Shown in pieces: positions 11,273-23,011 of a DNA stretch of 64,000 nucleotides (positions within the stretch are counted from its first letter, which is position 1; every line of letters begins with the position of its first letter). The stretch is from Rhinopomastus cyanomelas (taxonomy: Eukaryota > Chordata > Aves > Bucerotiformes > Rhinopomastidae). The notes below the pieces were generated by a model. The model was not told the origin of the DNA and did no database searches. It saw only the letters and a program-made list of their open reading frames with translations. A program made the translations under genes and the position numbers. The stretch is taken from assembly GCA_013400115.1 (NCBI GenBank), contig VXBP01008587.1, positions 828,784 through 892,783 of the forward strand. Direction: 5' to 3'.

Positions 11273-11864
11273 TTCTACGGCACCCAAAGGAGCATTAGGT
11301 ACTTCACAACGTAGTTAAAAAGACAAACTATGTGCTGCAGTGAGCTAATAGGGAAACAGCACAACAACGCGGGGCGGAACAACGGGAGGAGGTGGTGGAA
11401 CAAGAGGAAGCAGGCAGGTTGCAAGGATAAGACTGAGCAGTTACTAATCTGGGGGACATGAGGTTCAGGGCAGGCTGCCTGTTGTTACTCCACACCGGGT
11501 TCAGAGGAATCCCTGGGACTGCACATCTTGTCAAGTGGCTTCCCAAATCCAGTTGTCCCCAAAGTGGCAGTTGCCTGAATGCTAATCCACATTCACTTTG
11601 GTTTTGCAGCCTGAAAGCAGATCGACTTGTAAACCCCATCAGTTCCAAAGTGAACACGTCTGTTAAGGACTTAATAGTTCAGCAAAGAGTAGCCACAGAT
11701 TTTGAGGCTTTCACTGATTTCACAGTGACAGCATGATGAGGTCCATGTGTTTGGGCCAAGACACAGCAGGTCAAGTGCAGAGGAGACGCTTCCCACCCCC
11801 AGCATGTAATGCACCAGTGAACCACACCACAGGACCGTGAGCTTCTAACCATGTTAGAAGAACT

Positions 11865-11946
11865 TAGAATCATAGAATCATTGGGGATTGGAAGGGACCT
11901 CCAAAGATCATCCAGTCCAATCCCCATGCAGCAGCAGGATCACATT
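11865..11946 (-). mobile_element. CR1 terminal fragment
   Basis: Terminal repeat plus GGGGATTGGAAGGGACCTCC and the CCAATCCCCATGCAGCAGCA region; about 80 bp. Confidence 0.88.
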
Positions 11947-12060
11947 TCACCACACGTCCACATAATGAAGATTTTGGGTTGCTAAGTGTCAGCTCCACTC
12001 CTCTGTACCTATTACCTGCTCATCTTGCTCCCTCTTCACTTACTCCACTCTTCCTTATGT

Positions 12061-12590
12061 TCTGCTCTGGTGAGACCCCACCTGCAGCGCTGTACCCAGA
12101 TCTGGGGACCTCAGCACATAAAGAACATGAATCTTTTTGAGCAGATCCAGAGGTTGGGCCACAAAAACAATCAGAGGGCTGGAACCCTCTGCTGTAAGGA
12201 CTGGCTGCAAGAGTTGGAGTTGATCACCCTGAGGAAGAGAAGGCTCCAGGGAGACCTTATTGCAGCTTTTCAGTATATGAAGGGAGCCTGTGAGAAAGAT
12301 GGGGGCAGACCTTTTAGCAAGGCTTGCTGTGACAGAACAGAGGGTGATGGTTTCACAAGAGGGTAGATTTATACTGGATTGAATGAAGAAATGTTTTACA
12401 GTGAGGTTGGTGAAACACTGGAGCAGATTACCCGAAGAGGTGGTGGACGCCCATCCCTGAAGACACTGAGGTGAGATGGGGCTCTGAGCAGTCTGCTCTA
12501 GTTGAAGATGTCCCTGCTCAGTGCAGGGCAGTTGCACTAGATGATCTTTGAAGGTCCATTCCAACCCAATCCATTCTATGATGCTGTGAT
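12061..12590 (+). mobile_element. CR1 3' part, older subfamily
   Basis: The plus strand encodes a degraded ORF2 end (ALVRPHLQRCTQIWGPQ, then RKRRLQGDLIAAFQYMKGAC). The 3' UTR and tail follow (GATCTTTGAAGGTCCATTCC) and end ATTCTATGATGCTGTGAT. Confidence 0.9.
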
Positions 12591-13348
12591 TTATTTGATT
12601 TTTAGGACTTAATGTTTAGGGAACTGTGCAGCCCACAAGGGAGCTGATCTGCTCCCACTGAAGGGCTACAATGCTGCATCAGCCTGCTGCACCCATCTCT
12701 GTGTCCCAACAGCCCTTCCTTCTCCTCTGTCAGAGGGACTCCAACATCCTTCACCTGCTGAATGCATCTGAGACAGCCCACGGCGGGAGGCAGAAGAGAG
12801 GGAGGTGCTTTAAAAACGCAGACCAGGGAAACCTACAGCACCCCTTACCAAACCCATCCACCAGCACAAAAGCAGCTGCCACACATCTCTCTGCTCTCTG
12901 GGCAACACAAGGCATGCCATTCAGAACAAAGACCACTGCTGGCACCTCCAGACTATTAATAGCAGTAAGGTATGCGCGGCAGCGAGATGGAGAACTGCGA
13001 GGGGTGGTTCTCCGCGGGGCTGGCGTAAGGAATGGATCCGCTCCAGGCTTCCTGCCAAGTGCACAGGGACGTTTGACTTTCTGGGGGCCACCAAAGGATG
13101 CTTCTCTCCAGCCTGCAGAGCCTTTGGAGGGCTTTTCCCCAGGCCAGGCTGCAACGATCCAAATGCAGGCGACAAGTTTTCCTGTTTGCTCTCCAGCCTT
13201 TGCAACTGGCACTGCTGCCTCCTGACAAAGTGGAGCCAGTGGGGTCCCCAGCCACCATACAGACAAAAGCTCCCGGGTCATCTTGCCTTGCCTGTGGACG
13301 TACAGAGGTCACTAGAGCCAGCAGGGAGCATCAGAGCAAGAAATCCAG

Positions 13349-13427
13349 GTCTAGGTGGTCCTGCTCTGGCAGGGGGATTGGACTAGATGATCTTTCGAGG
13401 TCCCTTCCAATCCCTAATGATTCTATA
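13349..13427 (+). mobile_element. CR1 terminal fragment, young
   Basis: The last 80 bp of the young tail, including GGGGGATTGGACTAGATGAT, ending CCCTAATGATTCTATA. Confidence 0.92.
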
Positions 13428-15582
13428 AAGAATCATTCCCACTAGTGTCTTAACCCACAAGGAAGCAAGAGCCTGCCACGGGGACCATTCAGGTTTGTCC
13501 AGAGCCCACTGCAAATGTAGGGATTAGGATGGTCTCACAAGAGTCAGAGGAGAGAAAAATTGGGATATTTTTCTGCTAATAGCTTCACTTACCAGAGGCT
13601 GTGGAAGGGGGGCAACGGCACTGAGAAAGGAAGGGAGCAAAGGGAACAAATCCTGAGATGCTAGTGTCTACTGCTGCACCACTCAGCATGGAGAGACACG
13701 TAAGGGAGGAAAAGAGGATGTTCCTGGACAATCTGCCCCCAGTAGGGGTCTTGGATCACCGTCAGGTTTCACACACTCTACGTACCTGAGATGCAATGTC
13801 TCCCTTCTGGGGCACCTCCTCCTGCTTTGCACGGCCCACAGCGAACACACTGTGGGCTCGGTCAGAAGGACTGCAGTCTGCTGGCCACTAGGAGCATCAC
13901 AAAGTGTGCTGGGGCTTCATAACTAAGTTGACTCTCACTGCTGTTTGTGCTTCTGGCCTGCAGGAATGGCCAGGCAGGGCGAAAGCTCTGCTGTTGTCTC
14001 TACAGGTAGAAGCAATTTGGCCTCCATGTGTACTGAGCAGAAAGAATTTGAGACATCCTCTATTTTGCAGAGGATTAAGGCTACCAAGGGTCTGTCTTAA
14101 AATACCAGTCTTACTCAGAAACACAAACATGTAGCTGAGGTTTCCAGGAACACATTATTTCACATTATTATACAAGCCAAGGGGGTAACCTAAGCCATGC
14201 AGACACATTTCAAAGCTGGTTTTGTTAAGCCACTGTCATCTCCTAAATATAATTCTGTTTTCATTTTTAAAAAGTAAACGTATTTTAGGAGTTTCCCCTG
14301 GAAAAAAACACCAAAAAATAGTTCTTTGTGGCCGTCTGGAGGGTTCCTGGAAGTTTTTCATGCATTCTACAGAATTATCCCTGTGAAGCCCTGCAGAGCC
14401 TCCCTGGCACGGAGAACGCAGAGCCTGCCTGGCTCCTGCCCATCCTCAGCTCTACAGTTTGAGATGGTCCTTCCTGACCAGAGTGAACCCTCTGCCCAGA
14501 GCATTTCCACACGACTTCACAACCCACTTCTTGCGGAGAAAAGCTGAAGTGAATTGTCACCTCGTTGTAAACCACACGAGTCAGAACACCCACGAGCACA
14601 ACATCAGAATGTAGTGAAACCTTCATTTCCCTGCAGTGGATGGCAGAGTAGGGGGTGACTCTTCAGCAGCTGATACCCTTGTGCCCCTGTTCCTGTGAAG
14701 GACCAACTGCAGCTTCTCTCCAAGACGGAGCACACCTCCGATATTCTTCCAGAACTCCCTTATTAACATTTTCCCTACAATGGCTGCCACAGCTGAGCTG
14801 CTCAGCACAGATTTTCTGCTCAGTATGGGGGGCTGGGGGGAGAGGGGTGTTAATTGTACAGAAAGATGGAGCGGGGCCAGGCAGCCCCTCTGGTTCAGCG
14901 TCTCCTACACGCACAGCCTCCTCCCTGCTGTTCTGCAGCTACAAGGATCACCTGTTGGTCCTGGCGCTCGCCCAAGCCCCAGCGTAGCGGAAATGACAGA
15001 ATCAGCTAGAAATGGGAACCAGCTCCTATTCCAGCCTCCCAAGTGAGGGAAATACAAAACCAGATGATGGCAACGTGATCGAGCTGCTGCAAGCAGGAGT
15101 CGACGGTGGGTGGGGTAGATGAGAATGGAGAAAGAATTGAAAAATTTGGAAAAAACCCAAAATCCAGACACCCACTAAAAAGAAGCTTTTCTTCCGGCTG
15201 TTCTGCTCTTTTCATATTCAGCACAGCAAAAACATTAGGAGCTTTTTTCCTCCACAGGAACACCTGCCAATAGGGAGAACTAACTACCTTGTTCCTGCTC
15301 CTGCTGGGGTTGTCGGATATTTACATCTCCCACACGAGAGATGTCAAAGCAGAAGCAACCTGTCATTCCCAGACTGGCTCCTCTCTGCACTGTGCAGTTA
15401 CACATGGGCTGCTCAAAGATCTGCGTCGGGAAGCCCATTCTCCCATAACAACAGTGCTCAGCAAACCTTTCACTTGATGTTTGGCCAAGCTGAACAGTTG
15501 TGCAGCAGCATGAGTAAGCACCACCATTCATCTCTCATTTTATTCACCTGGTAGGAAAGCAGCTAAGTAACCCAACAGAAAA

Positions 15583-15829
15583 ACACAGAATGACTGAACG
15601 GTGGAGGCTGGAAGAGACCTCTGAAGATCATCTAGTCCAACCTCTCTGCTAGAGCCAGGATCACCTAGAGAGGTTCGCACAGGAACACGTCTAGATGGGT
15701 TCTGAAAGTCTCCAGAGATGGAGGCTCCAGAACATCTCTGGGCAGCCAGTTCCAACGTTCTGCCACCCTCACAGTAAAAACTCATTTCCTTACATTTAGG
15801 TTAAACCTCTCATGCTCCAGTTTGTGTCC
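15583..15829 (-). mobile_element. CR1 3' fragment, older subfamily
   Basis: Diverged tail with GGAAGAGACCTCTGAAGATC and AGTCTCCAGAGATGGAGGCT, ending near ORF2-derived CTCATGCTCCAGTTTGTGTC. Confidence 0.88.
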
Positions 15830-15898
15830 CTAAAAGGAAAGTTAACCTTCACCAACACTATTTGAAAGAGAAGAATGGTGTCTTTTAAATGATGAATG

Positions 15899-15960
15899 AT
15901 AGAATCATCATGGCTGGGAATGACCTCCAGGGTCATCAAGTCCAACCTTTTCTCCAACAC
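15899..15960 (-). mobile_element. CR1 terminal fragment, old
   Basis: About 60 bp: ATAGAATCATCATGGCTGGG and GGGTCATCAAGTCCAACCTT. Confidence 0.75.
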
Positions 15961-17026
15961 ACTAACTCCATAAAGCAGACCCAGATATTACTGATTTAAC
16001 ACAAGATCCTGGAATCCATACTTACTCGAAGCAGTAAGCATCCTAAGGTCCAAAAGCTCTCATGAAATTGCTCTGAAGTGTACTGACTCCATAAATGCAT
16101 CCACTGTCAAACTGCATAACAGGCTTCAAATGAGCCTGCAAGGTAATTTAACAATAAAAGAGGGAAAACCCTTTTAAGAAAAAGGAAGCTTTTCCCTCTC
16201 CAAGAGCAATGTGATGGGTCCTCAGAGCCTACTTCTTCCTGAGAAAGCACCTCATGAACAATCAGCACAGCAGCCCCGTTCCTTAAAAAGAACCAAACCT
16301 TTGCACAGCCAGGACTCGGCTCCCGTGACTCTTGAGTCTAAGCTGTACCAGTTTTGCTCTGCTCTCCCCTGTTTCCCAAGCTTCCTTTATTTCTATTCTT
16401 TCTAGCAACTTGGCAGGTAAAGCAGAAGCAAAATTCGAGCACTGGGAGCAAGCTGGGGCTAATTTGCACCTTATGAATTATTCAGGCACTCCTGATCCCT
16501 GCACCTGCACTGAGGCAGGAAGCTTGTGAGGAACAGTCATTACTCCTCTCTTGGGCTTGCACAGGCTCGGGTACTGCTCAGACACTTTGTTCTGTAACCA
16601 AGGACTTGTAAGCAGTGAAAGAGGGTGAAAAAAACCCCCAACCTTTCATTGTCAACCGCCCATTCTGCTGCCCAAGCCCAGGATAAGCATTGAAGCTCTT
16701 CTGAGACAAACAAAGTAGAGTCTCTACCAGACTGCTGATTTAATCTCACCATGCTAATCCAGATCAAGAACATCAGCAGAGAAAACACAAACATGTGCAT
16801 GAGCTAGTCGGTCAGACGTTTAGTCAGTGGGATTAGCCTACATGTTTAAACTCCTCCTTAGCTCAGCGGGGGGTGTTCCACATGCATCAAGTGTTTTGCA
16901 TCCTAACTCGATCATTAAGATGTCCTTCTCCACAGACACAGCACAAACACATTCTCTCTCTGGCATTCTGTCTGACATCGGGGTACTAACAGTTTCATTC
17001 CTTTGGAAGAGCCTGTACTGTGCTTT

Positions 17027-17104
17027 CATAGAGTCATCAGGGACTGGAAGGGACCTCGAAAGATCATCTAGTCCAATCCCCCTGCCACAGCAGGCTCACC
17101 TCAC
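17027..17104 (-). mobile_element. CR1 terminal fragment, young
   Basis: CATAGAGTCATCAGGGACTG followed by GGGACCTCGAAAGATCATCT; truncated in the 3' UTR. Confidence 0.9.
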
Positions 17105-17962
17105 CGGAGAAGCCATGGAATCAGACAACAGGGTGGATTTAATAAGCAAACAGATCTTTTACCATCTTCACCTACTATCATCTTGGTAAACAGAACGTGA
17201 CACCTGACTGCAAATCCAGATATGACCCATGAATCTACACAGCCCTCAGGAACATTTGCAGAGAGCAGACACAAACCCATTAGCACTGTGAACAATTTAA
17301 GATAACGATATATTTTGGAGCTAATACACTAAGGCAAACACATCTGGAAGCATAATGCAAATGCAAACAGCCAAACCCCACCTTTCCTGTAGCTCGTGTC
17401 CACAGTTACAACTCACACCAGCGGGTCTTGCCCTTTACCAGCACGCCATCCCCAGCAAGTTCCCCAGTTAGAAGATCATTCCATCAATCCCAAGCAGCTA
17501 AGCATCACGCTTTGACAGATTCAGTAAAACAGATCCACAGCAACTGATAATGAAACCTCTTTAATCCCCTCTTCCAAACAGCAAGTCAAACACCACCGCT
17601 AAGCGCTCAGAGAGGTATCAATCCTTATCAAATCTTTGCTCCTCTTCTTGCTGAGCCTAAAGAAATGACTTCATTTTCCTTGTGATACAGAACGCGTGAC
17701 TTGGCCTTATCTCATTCCTCTCCAATAACAGGCACTCAGGCTTTTTTATTAAGGTGTTTTAATCAGGCATGTAAACATATTTATTCTTTGATGTTCCTTC
17801 ATTCAGCATCATTAATCCCCAGCATGAAATCAATAGACTTAGAACGTTTAATCACGTCAAAATGCAACACAGAAAGCTGCAGATGACTTTAGCTCATCAT
17901 CAGGCGCTGAACAGCCTGCAAGTTGGAAGCTGTGTGTGCTGCCATTCAGTGAGACCTGGACA

Positions 17963-18605
17963 GGTTAATGAGCTGGGCAGTGAGCAGTTTAATGAACCTG
18001 GGGGTCCTGGTGGACAGCAGGACGACCATGAGCCAGCAGTGTGCTCTTGTGGCCAAGAGGGCCAACAGCATCCTGGGGTGGATCAGAAGGGGGGTGGTTA
18101 GCAGACCAAGAGAGGTTCCTCTCCCCATCTGCTCTGCACTGGTGAGACCACATCTCTATTGTGGTCTCAGAACTGAGACACATCACCATTGTGTCCAGTT
18201 CTGGGCCCCTCAGTTCAAAGAGGACATGGAGCTGCTGGAGGGAGTCCAGTGTAGAGCAAGGAGGATGATGAAGGCAGTGGAGCACCTCCCTTATGAGGAG
18301 AGGCTGAAGGAGCTGGGTCTCTTTAGCTTGGAGAAGAGGAGACTGAGGGGTGACCTCATTAATGTCCATTAATATTTGAAGGGTGGCTTCCACATCAATC
18401 TGAGAAGGAACTTCTTCCCAGTGAGGGTGACAGAGCACTGGAACAGGCTGCCCAGGGAAGTTGTGGAGTCTCCTTCACTGGAGACGTTCAAGACCTGCCC
18501 GGATGTGTTCCTGTTTGACTTGGTCTAGGTGATCCTGCTGTGGCAGGGGGATTGGACTGGATGATCTTTCAAGTCCCTTCCAATGCCTAATGATTCTATG
18601 ATTCT
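17963..18605 (+). mobile_element. CR1 3' half, young subfamily, with small insertion
   Basis: The ORF2 C-terminal part reads MSQQCALVAKRANSILGWIR and then LEGVQCRARRMMKAVEHLPY. Around 18155-18190 extra sequence (TTGTGGTCTCAGAACTGAGA) interrupts the usual PHLEYCVQFW order. The section between GGTGGCTTCC and the tail lacks the usual SVSSSDRMRG segment. The tail ends ATTCTATGATTCTA. Confidence 0.93.
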
Positions 18606-19472
18606 AAGTGAGGCACAAGGGCTATTTGCTCAAGGATGAAACAAACCATCAGTGTGCAACAGCAAAACCACCACCTCCAGTGGAGAACAGCACATTCACA
18701 CTGCAGCTGAGCAAGGGAATGAAACTTCCACAGCAGGTATGACTAATCTGTACTTCACAGTAAGCATCCAGAGTCTTAGTGACCTCCTGATTTTGCAGTT
18801 TTCCCACTAAAAGTAATGTTTATGCACAGAGGGAAAGACGTAGATCAGGGAATTACTTCAAATGCTTCAGCTATCCTGGACACATTAATATTTCATCACC
18901 TCATTTACCAAAAAAACCTCCAACAAACCCAACAAAATATCTGAGGTAAAACTAAATTATGCAATGAGGACATTCCAAATCAGGCAAAGAGAAGATTAAG
19001 CATCTTCTTCTGGCAGTGGTCTTAATTATTAACCCTAACACCCTACTTGCTACCAACACCATCATGCTTTATCCTTTTTAAAAAACGATCCTGACTGTCT
19101 CCCCAAATGTGGTTGGGGTTTGGTTTTTCCCTGTTTGGCAGAGGCTAGGCTCACGGCTGAAGTAATCAAGTTTAGACATAAGAGAGATCTTTTTTTTAAA
19201 GCCCTGTAGTCACAGTCTGGGCCCAGAGATGAATGGGAAGTACAGACTTGGTCCTTACTAACGGAAGGAGACTCCTAGTAAGTGAAGCAGTGGGCTCTGC
19301 AGAGCTGATTGGGTTTTTGAGCTGGTGACAAATGAGAACTGCTGCTTTGAGTTAGTCTTACAACTGGCAGGGATTAAACACAACAGTGAAAACTTTCATC
19401 TTTGGATAGTGGAGAGTCAAAGGAACCCAAAGTGAAAGTGGTGTCCAGCAGGGTTAATTCAGACCAGGAAAG

Positions 19473-19910
19473 TCATCCAACTCCATAGCAGCTTGAGCCT
19501 AACATAGCCCCAGAGGCAGCGCTACAGCTGCCAGCTAGACAGCTAGCCAAGAAGCTAGCAGAGGTGCAAGCCAAGAAGCCAGCCATGAACCCACATGCCA
19601 GTGAAGGAAAGCTGTATTCCAGAATTTGGCATCTGGGTCCTCTAGCTGCCAAACATCTCCCATCTGGCTGAGCCTGTGGATGAGGTGTTAAAAAGAAGAA
19701 CAGGGCTAAATTACACAAGAGCAGAAGCAGCACCCTTTGCAAGGCCCCAAGGATGAAGAGGCACATTGTGCCCACCAACACCTGAAGCTCACACACCACT
19801 TTGTCCCCAGTGAAATGGTGGGTCAGGGCAGTTATCAACAAAACACTCAACATCTTACAGCAAATGTTAGACACGTATGACCTGGAGCAACAGTCACAGC
19901 CTCTGGCCAT
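19473..19910 (-). other. Unclassified 145-codon minus-strand open frame
   Basis: This is one of the longest open frames not explained by CR1 or KLF12. Its Leu/Cys/Ala-rich product has no motif I recognise. The plus strand of the same place reads alanine/lysine-rich (QLAKKLAEVQAKKPAMNP), which may be a degraded retroelement piece. No splice or promoter context supports a gene. Confidence 0.15.
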
Positions 19911-20166
19911 CCATGGAGGTCAGCAAATGGAGAACATTTGTGTGGAGCTGGGTTTGAGTAAAACTTAGCAGTTCTAGCAGATTTCATGAGTCTGATGGGG
20001 GGAAAAAAAGAGAGAGAAAGGAACCTACAGTTCCTTTCAGTCTCATCTCAACTCCAGTCAGAGCCAACAAACCTTCAGTGATTTAGAAGTGGTTCATGGG
20101 ATTACTTACTTCATCTACATTTAACCATGTGTGTTGGTCAGGGGGTCTCCTTGGTTGAATCTCATT

Positions 20167-20330
20167 ACAGAATCACAGAATGCTACAGGTTGGAAGGGAC
20201 CTCGAAAGACCATCTATGTCCAACACCCCCCCGCTGCAGAAGGGTAAGCCTGTCTCAAGATGGGGCTCAAACCCATGACCCCAGGAATTCAGAGTCCCAT
20301 GCTCTACCAACTGAGCCAGCCAGGTGCCCA
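20167..20330 (-). mobile_element. tRNA-Lys-headed, CR1-tailed SINE, copy A
   Basis: Read on the minus strand, a tRNA-like head starts GGGCACCTGGCTGGCTCAG. It has a good pol III A box (TGGCTCAGTTGG) and B box (GGGTTTGAGCC, the usual CpG decayed to TpG). It matches the D-arm, anticodon-arm and T-arm order of tRNA-Lys(CUU). A linker of about 35 bases follows, then the CR1 3' tail (GTCTTTCGAGGTCCCTTCC) ending ATTCTGTGATTCTGT. A tRNA head plus LINE tail is the standard anatomy of a SINE mobilised by that LINE. The anticodon stem is broken, so it is not a functional tRNA gene. Confidence 0.8.
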
Positions 20331-20479
20331 AAAATTTAAATGTATGTCCACAAGCAACTGTTTGAGAAGAACAAAACCGACCCTAAACCCTTAAAAATAC
20401 CCAAAGTATTGAGAAAACAGAAGCCCTCTTCCTGAAAATGCCTCCTGTGGAACAGAGGCAAATACATCACACTGCAACA

Positions 20480-20749
20480 GGATACGGGGTAATGGTTTTA
20501 AGCTAAAAAAGGGTAGATTTAGGTTGGACACTAGGAAAAAGTTCATTAATATGAGGATGATGGTTCACTGGAACACATTGCCCAGAGAGGTGGTGGAGGT
20601 CTCGCCCCTGGAGAAATTCAAGGTCAGGTTTGATGAGGCTCTGAGCAACCTGATCCAGTTGAAGATGTCCCTGCTCCAGCGCTGAAGGGCTGGACTAGAT
20701 GACCTCTGGTGGTCCCCTTCCAACTCAGCACGCTCTGCAATTTTGTGAT
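20480..20749 (+). mobile_element. CR1 3' fragment, older subfamily
   Basis: The ORF2 end (GGGGTAATGGTTTTAAGCTA through GAGGCTCTGAGCAACCTGAT) is followed by a diverged tail, GGGCTGGACTAGATGACCTC, ending TTTTGTGAT. Confidence 0.9.
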
Positions 20750-20754
20750 CATGT

Positions 20755-21290
20755 AAAATATTGCTGCTAATTTCAGCTAAAGGGGCCTGCGTTCAAAATC
20801 GAATCTGAAATACAAATTTATTTCAGAAATGCAATATTTTGGTACATGAGTAGGCTTTTCAGAATCATTTATGAAGCTGGACTGATAATTTCAATTGGAT
20901 TTAATGATCTAAGGGTATTTTTAAAAAGTAGCATCTCAATTTCATACTGATGGAAACTTTAAGATCTTTGTATTTTTTTTAACAGAGAAGTTGCTGTAGC
21001 TGTAACTATTACTTTGAGAATGTTTTAATAGTAAGACTTTGCAAATTTTTAATATAAATATACCAGTTCTAATGCAATTAACTGCAAATTGAAGTTGGGA
21101 GTAGATCTGAGGAATGATTTCTGCATTTGACTACTCATTAGCAATTTGGAAGTTTAATTGCTGTTAAATATGCCATCTTCTTAATTTTATTATGAAGCAT
21201 AGCTCTAGTTATAAATGTGAAGAATTAGATTTATAATGCAATTAATTTGCTTACACTGTGTGAATTTTTTCCCTCTGTTCTCCAGAGATA
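20755..21290. promoter_or_regulatory. AT-rich CR1-free block (candidate conserved noncoding element)
   Basis: Over 500 bp with no transposon and many homeodomain-type cores (GCAATTAACTGC, AGTTTAATTGCTG, GCAATTAATTTGC). It lies beside CR1-rich sequence, in the long downstream intron of a developmental regulator. Conservation cannot be seen from one sequence. Confidence 0.25.
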
Positions 21291-21973
21291 CAGGGCCTTC
21301 AGATTATAAAGAGCAGATAGAATGGTGAGTTGATGGGTTCACGCCTGTCACACGATGCCTCCATGCAGCAAGCAGAACAAAGAAGGGAGCACGTGCCCGG
21401 AGAGTGGACATTTCCTTGCACACTACCTTAAAACCCAACAAACCAGCAATGAATCTGATAGAACCAGGAATCCTGTCAGTGCTGGTACATCCCTACCACC
21501 ACACGACATCGTGCAACCCAGTAGGTACCTTCAACACCTCCTTGGGCAAGTGAGGTGAACCCGACACCTTATGGCATCACAATGCTTGCTGGAAGCTCCC
21601 AGCCACCACCCCACTGGATTTGTACATAAACTCTGTGCTCTAACACAAGGCACCTACTAGGTGCATTATTACACAGGGAGGATTTAAAATGTTGGCCTCC
21701 AAGATGAAAAAAAAGAAGCAAGGAGACAGTTTGAAAACCTCCTCCTCCCCCTTCCTACATTTTACAGCTTTGCTTGTCAACTGCTTCATGGTGGCAACGA
21801 CCCATTACCACACGAGTGACATCAGTTCCCATTTGTGACTCACTTTCAACAGGCTGTTTTGAACACCAACATATCAAACAGGATATATATATTTTTAATC
21901 TTTTTTTCTTCTATTCTTGTATTTCAAATTTTACAGGTTTGGGAAAAAGGTTCTGCACCTTTCCCATGCTGCA

Positions 21974-21991
21974 AACACACACACACACACC
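21974..21991. repeat. (CA)n microsatellite
   Basis: About nine CA units, followed by a CACCAC-rich stretch. Confidence 0.9.
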
Positions 21992-22579
21992 AGCACCACC
22001 ACCACCCTCCCAGCCCCCAGATATAAAAAATTATCAAGAGCAAAAGCAGAAATAAACTTTGGACCTTGCCCAGCCCCACATTCCCCCGAGTGATGCCACA
22101 AAGAGGGAAGGAAAGCTGAAGAGCACTGCTACTAGACTTTTCAACAAAACAGAACACGATAGAAAACACAATAAAACGCTTCATACCTGGAGTTGAAAAA
22201 ACGAAAAGGGTTAACAGCTGACCTGGCACAGCCCCACATGCTCTCTCTGGAAATTGAACACAGATAATTAGGAATTTTAAGTTACCCTGAACTACTGCAG
22301 GGGACTTGGACAGGCTTGGGGAACACTTCCTGCAGAGTAAGCACATAGGCTGAGTATGGAAGGGACTTTGGGGTTTTCCCATTTGCTTACGACTCCTCCT
22401 TACACCCCAATTGCTCTGTAGGGGTCCCAGCTAGCGCTAGTCAAGTCATTAGGAGCTCTGCCACTAATGTGCGTTGGACCAGAGTCAAAGCTTAAGGGCC
22501 CAGGTGTCACTTGGTGGAAAATCTGGATCGTGGTGGGTCACATTTTCTTATTCAAAAAATAATCTGTGACCAAAACATT

Positions 22580-22639
22580 AATTGGACCAGACGAACTTTC
22601 GAGGTCCCTTCCAATCCCTAATGTTCTGTGAATCTATGA
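22580..22639 (+). mobile_element. CR1 terminal fragment
   Basis: About 60 bp: ATTGGACCAGACGAACTTTC, GAGGTCCCTTCCAATCCCTA, ending TTCTGTGAATCTATGAA. Confidence 0.88.
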
Positions 22640-22833
22640 AAACATTAATGTGAACCCAGAGCAGGCAGACACCACACAAATAGGAAAGAGAAGCCAGAGA
22701 GAATGTCTGCTCACAGAATGCTTAAGTCATATTATTCCCAACACATCACTCAAAACCCAGCCCCTAATGCTTTTTACTTAAAACTGAGAGTCCAGGAAAA
22801 AGAGGATAGTCTTTGGAATATTGAACAGTACAA

Positions 22834-23011
22834 ATCACAGAATCATGTTAGAGGTTGGAAGGGACCTTGAAAGATCATCTAAGTCCAACCCCCACTGCTG
22901 GAGCAGGGTCAGCCTACAGTGCTGTCTCAGTATGTTCTACATGGGGCTCAAATCCATGACCCCAGGAATTCAGAGTCTCATGCTCTACCAACTGAGCCAG
23001 CCAGGTGCCCC
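22834..23011 (-). mobile_element. tRNA-Lys-headed, CR1-tailed SINE, copy B
   Basis: This is the second copy of the same structure, 2.5 kb from copy A and in the same orientation. The head begins GGGGCACCTGGCTGGCTCAG and reads through GGTAGAGCATGAGACTCTGA, very close to tRNA-Lys(CUU). The B box is GGATTTGAGCC. The linker is longer than in copy A and diverged. The CR1 tail has GATCTTTCAAGGTCCCTTCC and ends CATGATTCTGTGATT. Different flanks and linker differences show independent insertion rather than a recent local duplication. Confidence 0.8.

Noticed and set aside
12671..13312. Overlapping frames of up to 184 codons on both strands as a possible gene
   Set aside because: The region is GC-rich, which lengthens chance frames on both strands. 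No splice pattern, domain or codon signal is visible, and the two strands are equally open.
14626..15263. Cluster of frames of 80-110 codons
   Set aside because: Frames overlap on both strands, none is dominant, and nothing resembles a known protein or exon.
20255..20330. tRNA-Lys gene
   Set aside because: A tRNA finder might flag it and its twin near 22940-23011. The anticodon stem does not pair, the acceptor end is replaced by linker, and a CR1 tail follows, so these are SINE heads.
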